From: CAZGSV01 sp964528605
Lineage (GTDB): Bacteria; Armatimonadota; Zipacnadia; CAZGSV01
Direction of reading: 5' to 3'
NCBI GenBank assembly: GCA_964528605.1
Contig: CAZGSV010000137.1
Location: 1-7,542 of the forward strand
DNA length: 7,542 nt
Of the stretch, positions 6,331-7,542 are shown in pieces (within the stretch, counting starts at the first letter, position 1; the number at the start of each line of letters is the position of its first letter). Below the pieces are notes generated by a model that did no database searches, was not told where the DNA came from, and was given only the letters and a program-made list of their open reading frames with translations. The translations under genes were made by a program, and so were the position numbers.

Positions 6331-7512
6331 TCATCTTGCGGCCGGCTGAGGCGCGGCAGCGCCGCCGGCAATACGCAACAGCAACGCGCTCAGGCACGAG
6401 GCCAGATTGGCGTTTGCCTCCAGTGCCGCTCGGCCTTCACTAATGATGCCGAGACTAGGCGCCGACGTACAGTCGCCCGCGGCGCTGGGGAGTACGATTG
6501 TACTGCCCCCTGTCTCCTGCCGCAAGGCCCCTCGCAGAAGGTTGGCCAGCGTGTCAGCAAGTTGGATGGCGCCTAGGCGCACACCGGTGGCGGGCGCCCT
6601 CGACCGCTTGCCGCGGGGCTCCTCGGGAGCCTCCTCCTCTTCGCCGGACTCCTCGTCCGCGGTCTCCTCCGGCAGGGCTGTGGGGCGGTAGCGGAGGGTG
6701 AACCACTGGCCGGCGAGGGCGTGCAGGCGGCTTGCGCCCCTGAGAGCGAGGAGTTGGTCTCCGGTCAAGGCATCGGCCAGGATGAGGCGGGCCTCGTCGG
6801 CGAGGGCGAGCAGGGCCGCGTCAGTGGCAAGTTGGAGCGCAAGCCCTGGGCTGCCGCCTGCGTAGGCGGCGATCTCGGCGGCTCGCGCAGCCGCCTCGGG
6901 GACCTCGGCGGCTACGATGGAGGCCACGCGCTCGTCGGGGAACGGCAGGAAGCGGATCACCCGCGCGCGAGAGAGAATGGTGGGGCGGAGCGCGGCGGCG
7001 GAGGCGGCGATGAGGCACAGGTAGACGTAGGAGGGGGGCTCCTCGAGGGTCTTGAGCAGCGTGTCGTTGGCCTCCAGTTGCATGGCGTCGGCACCCTCGA
7101 GGATGTAGACCTTGCAGGGGCCCTCGGCGGGAGGCACGGCGACGTCGGCGCGCATGTTGCGCGCTTGCACGATGGAGATTTGCAGGCTGTCGGCGCGCGC
7201 CTTGTCGCCCGTGCGCGGGTCCACCAGCCAGGGGTGGTCCTTGCGCGTGAATAGGGGGGGGCGAAGGCGGGTGACGGCTGGGTGACCGTCCTCATCTATG
7301 AGCCGACAGGCGCGGCACTGGCCGCAGAAGGAGATGGGTCCGGGCTTCTCGGCGCAGTGGAGCCACTTGGCAAGGGCGAGGGCGGCAGTGCGCCGGCCGG
7401 TGCCTTCAGGGCCGGCGAAGACAAGACAGCGGGCCAGGCGTCCGCGCGCCGCGGCGGCCTGCAGGTGCTGGAGGCCCGGCTGGTGAGGGAGCAACCGGGT
7501 CAGGTCAACCAT
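6331..7512 (-). CDS. holB: DNA polymerase III delta' (HolB-type) clamp-loader subunit
   Basis: A 393-aa AAA+ protein of the delta'/gamma/tau group, which helps load the beta sliding clamp on DNA. The N-terminus has a HQPGLQHL segment and a degenerate Walker A (GPEGTGRR, 34-41) in which the usual lysine is R40. A zinc module follows: C53, C63, C66 and C69, close to the spacing in E. coli delta'. YILEGAD near 136-142 corresponds to the Walker B region, LEEPP at 156-160 is a family hallmark, and LSRA near 180-183 is the SRx arginine-finger motif. The degenerate P-loop fits delta', which is often a non-ATPase, rather than DnaX. Odd: an acidic low-complexity stretch with a following basic patch (about 282-305) sits before the C-terminal helical domain, making the protein longer than the typical 310-340 aa. 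GAGGG lies 5 nt before the ATG. Confidence 0.88.
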   Translation of the reverse strand: MVDLTRLLPHQPGLQHLQAAAARGRLARCLVFAGPEGTGRRTAALALAKWLHCAEKPGPISFCGQCRACRLIDEDGHPAVTRLRPPLFTRKDHPWLVDPRTGDKARADSLQISIVQARNMRADVAVPPAEGPCKVYILEGADAMQLEANDTLLKTLEEPPSYVYLCLIAASAAALRPTILSRARVIRFLPFPDERVASIVAAEVPEAAARAAEIAAYAGGSPGLALQLATDAALLALADEARLILADALTGDQLLALRGASRLHALAGQWFTLRYRPTALPEETADEESGEEEEAPEEPRGKRSRAPATGVRLGAIQLADTLANLLRGALRQETGGSTIVLPSAAGDCTSAPSLGIISEGRAALEANANLASCLSALLLRIAGGAAAPQPAAR

Positions 7513-7542
7513 CGCCGCCCTCGAGCAGCCGCTCCGTGACCA
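7505..7542 (-). CDS. Possible C-terminal end of an upstream gene (perhaps tmk)
   Basis: In one minus-strand frame the last 36 bases read VTERLLEGGDG and then stop with TGA at 7507-7505. This frame overlaps the holB-like start by 8 nt, a spacing like the other tight junctions here. The peptide could be the final helix of a protein. Thymidylate kinase (tmk) often sits directly before holB in bacteria, which is why tmk is suggested. Eleven residues are too few to identify a family, so this rests on position and frame only. Confidence 0.3.
   Translation of the reverse strand, partial: VTERLLEGGDG

Overview
This 7.5-kb window is bacterial, very GC-rich and extremely compact. Every supported gene lies on the minus strand, so transcription runs from position 7542 down to 1. 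In that order the genes are: a possible C-terminal scrap of an unidentified gene (perhaps tmk), a DNA polymerase III delta'-type clamp-loader subunit (holB-like), thioredoxin (trxA), a periplasmic HtrA/DegP-type serine protease with two PDZ domains, an acetylornithine-type class III aminotransferase (argD), a small single-domain cupin, a xylose-isomerase-like sugar epimerase/isomerase, a PIG-L/LmbE zinc deacetylase, a PilZ-domain protein with a cysteine-rich tail, and a TrpF-like phosphoribosylanthranilate isomerase cut by the window edge.

Gaps between genes are 3 to 44 nt, and three or four junctions overlap. I see no rho-independent terminator and no convincing internal promoter. The set therefore reads as one long polycistronic unit, or the inner part of one. 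No stretch over 300 bases lacks a gene. I found no RNA genes, mobile elements, CRISPR arrays or integration scars. Long open frames on the plus strand are shadows of the GC-rich minus-strand genes.

The gene set is a mixture. The upstream half is housekeeping: clamp loader, redox, envelope proteolysis and an arginine/lysine-type transaminase. The downstream half looks like a small carbohydrate or small-molecule cassette (cupin, epimerase, deacetylase), followed by a putative c-di-GMP-responsive PilZ protein and a TrpF homologue with no trp neighbours. The HtrA signal peptide and PilZ protein suggest a bacterium with an envelope compartment and c-di-GMP signalling. The mixed gene order and the PIG-L, cupin and xylose-isomerase-like enzymes would fit an under-sampled high-GC phylum such as Armatimonadota, Planctomycetota or a relative, but this is a weak inference.

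No clear new defence or mobile system is present. The points most worth a second look are the TrpF-like protein that has lost the usual QLHG histidine, the PilZ protein with a CW-type cysteine motif, and the cupin-epimerase-deacetylase cassette.
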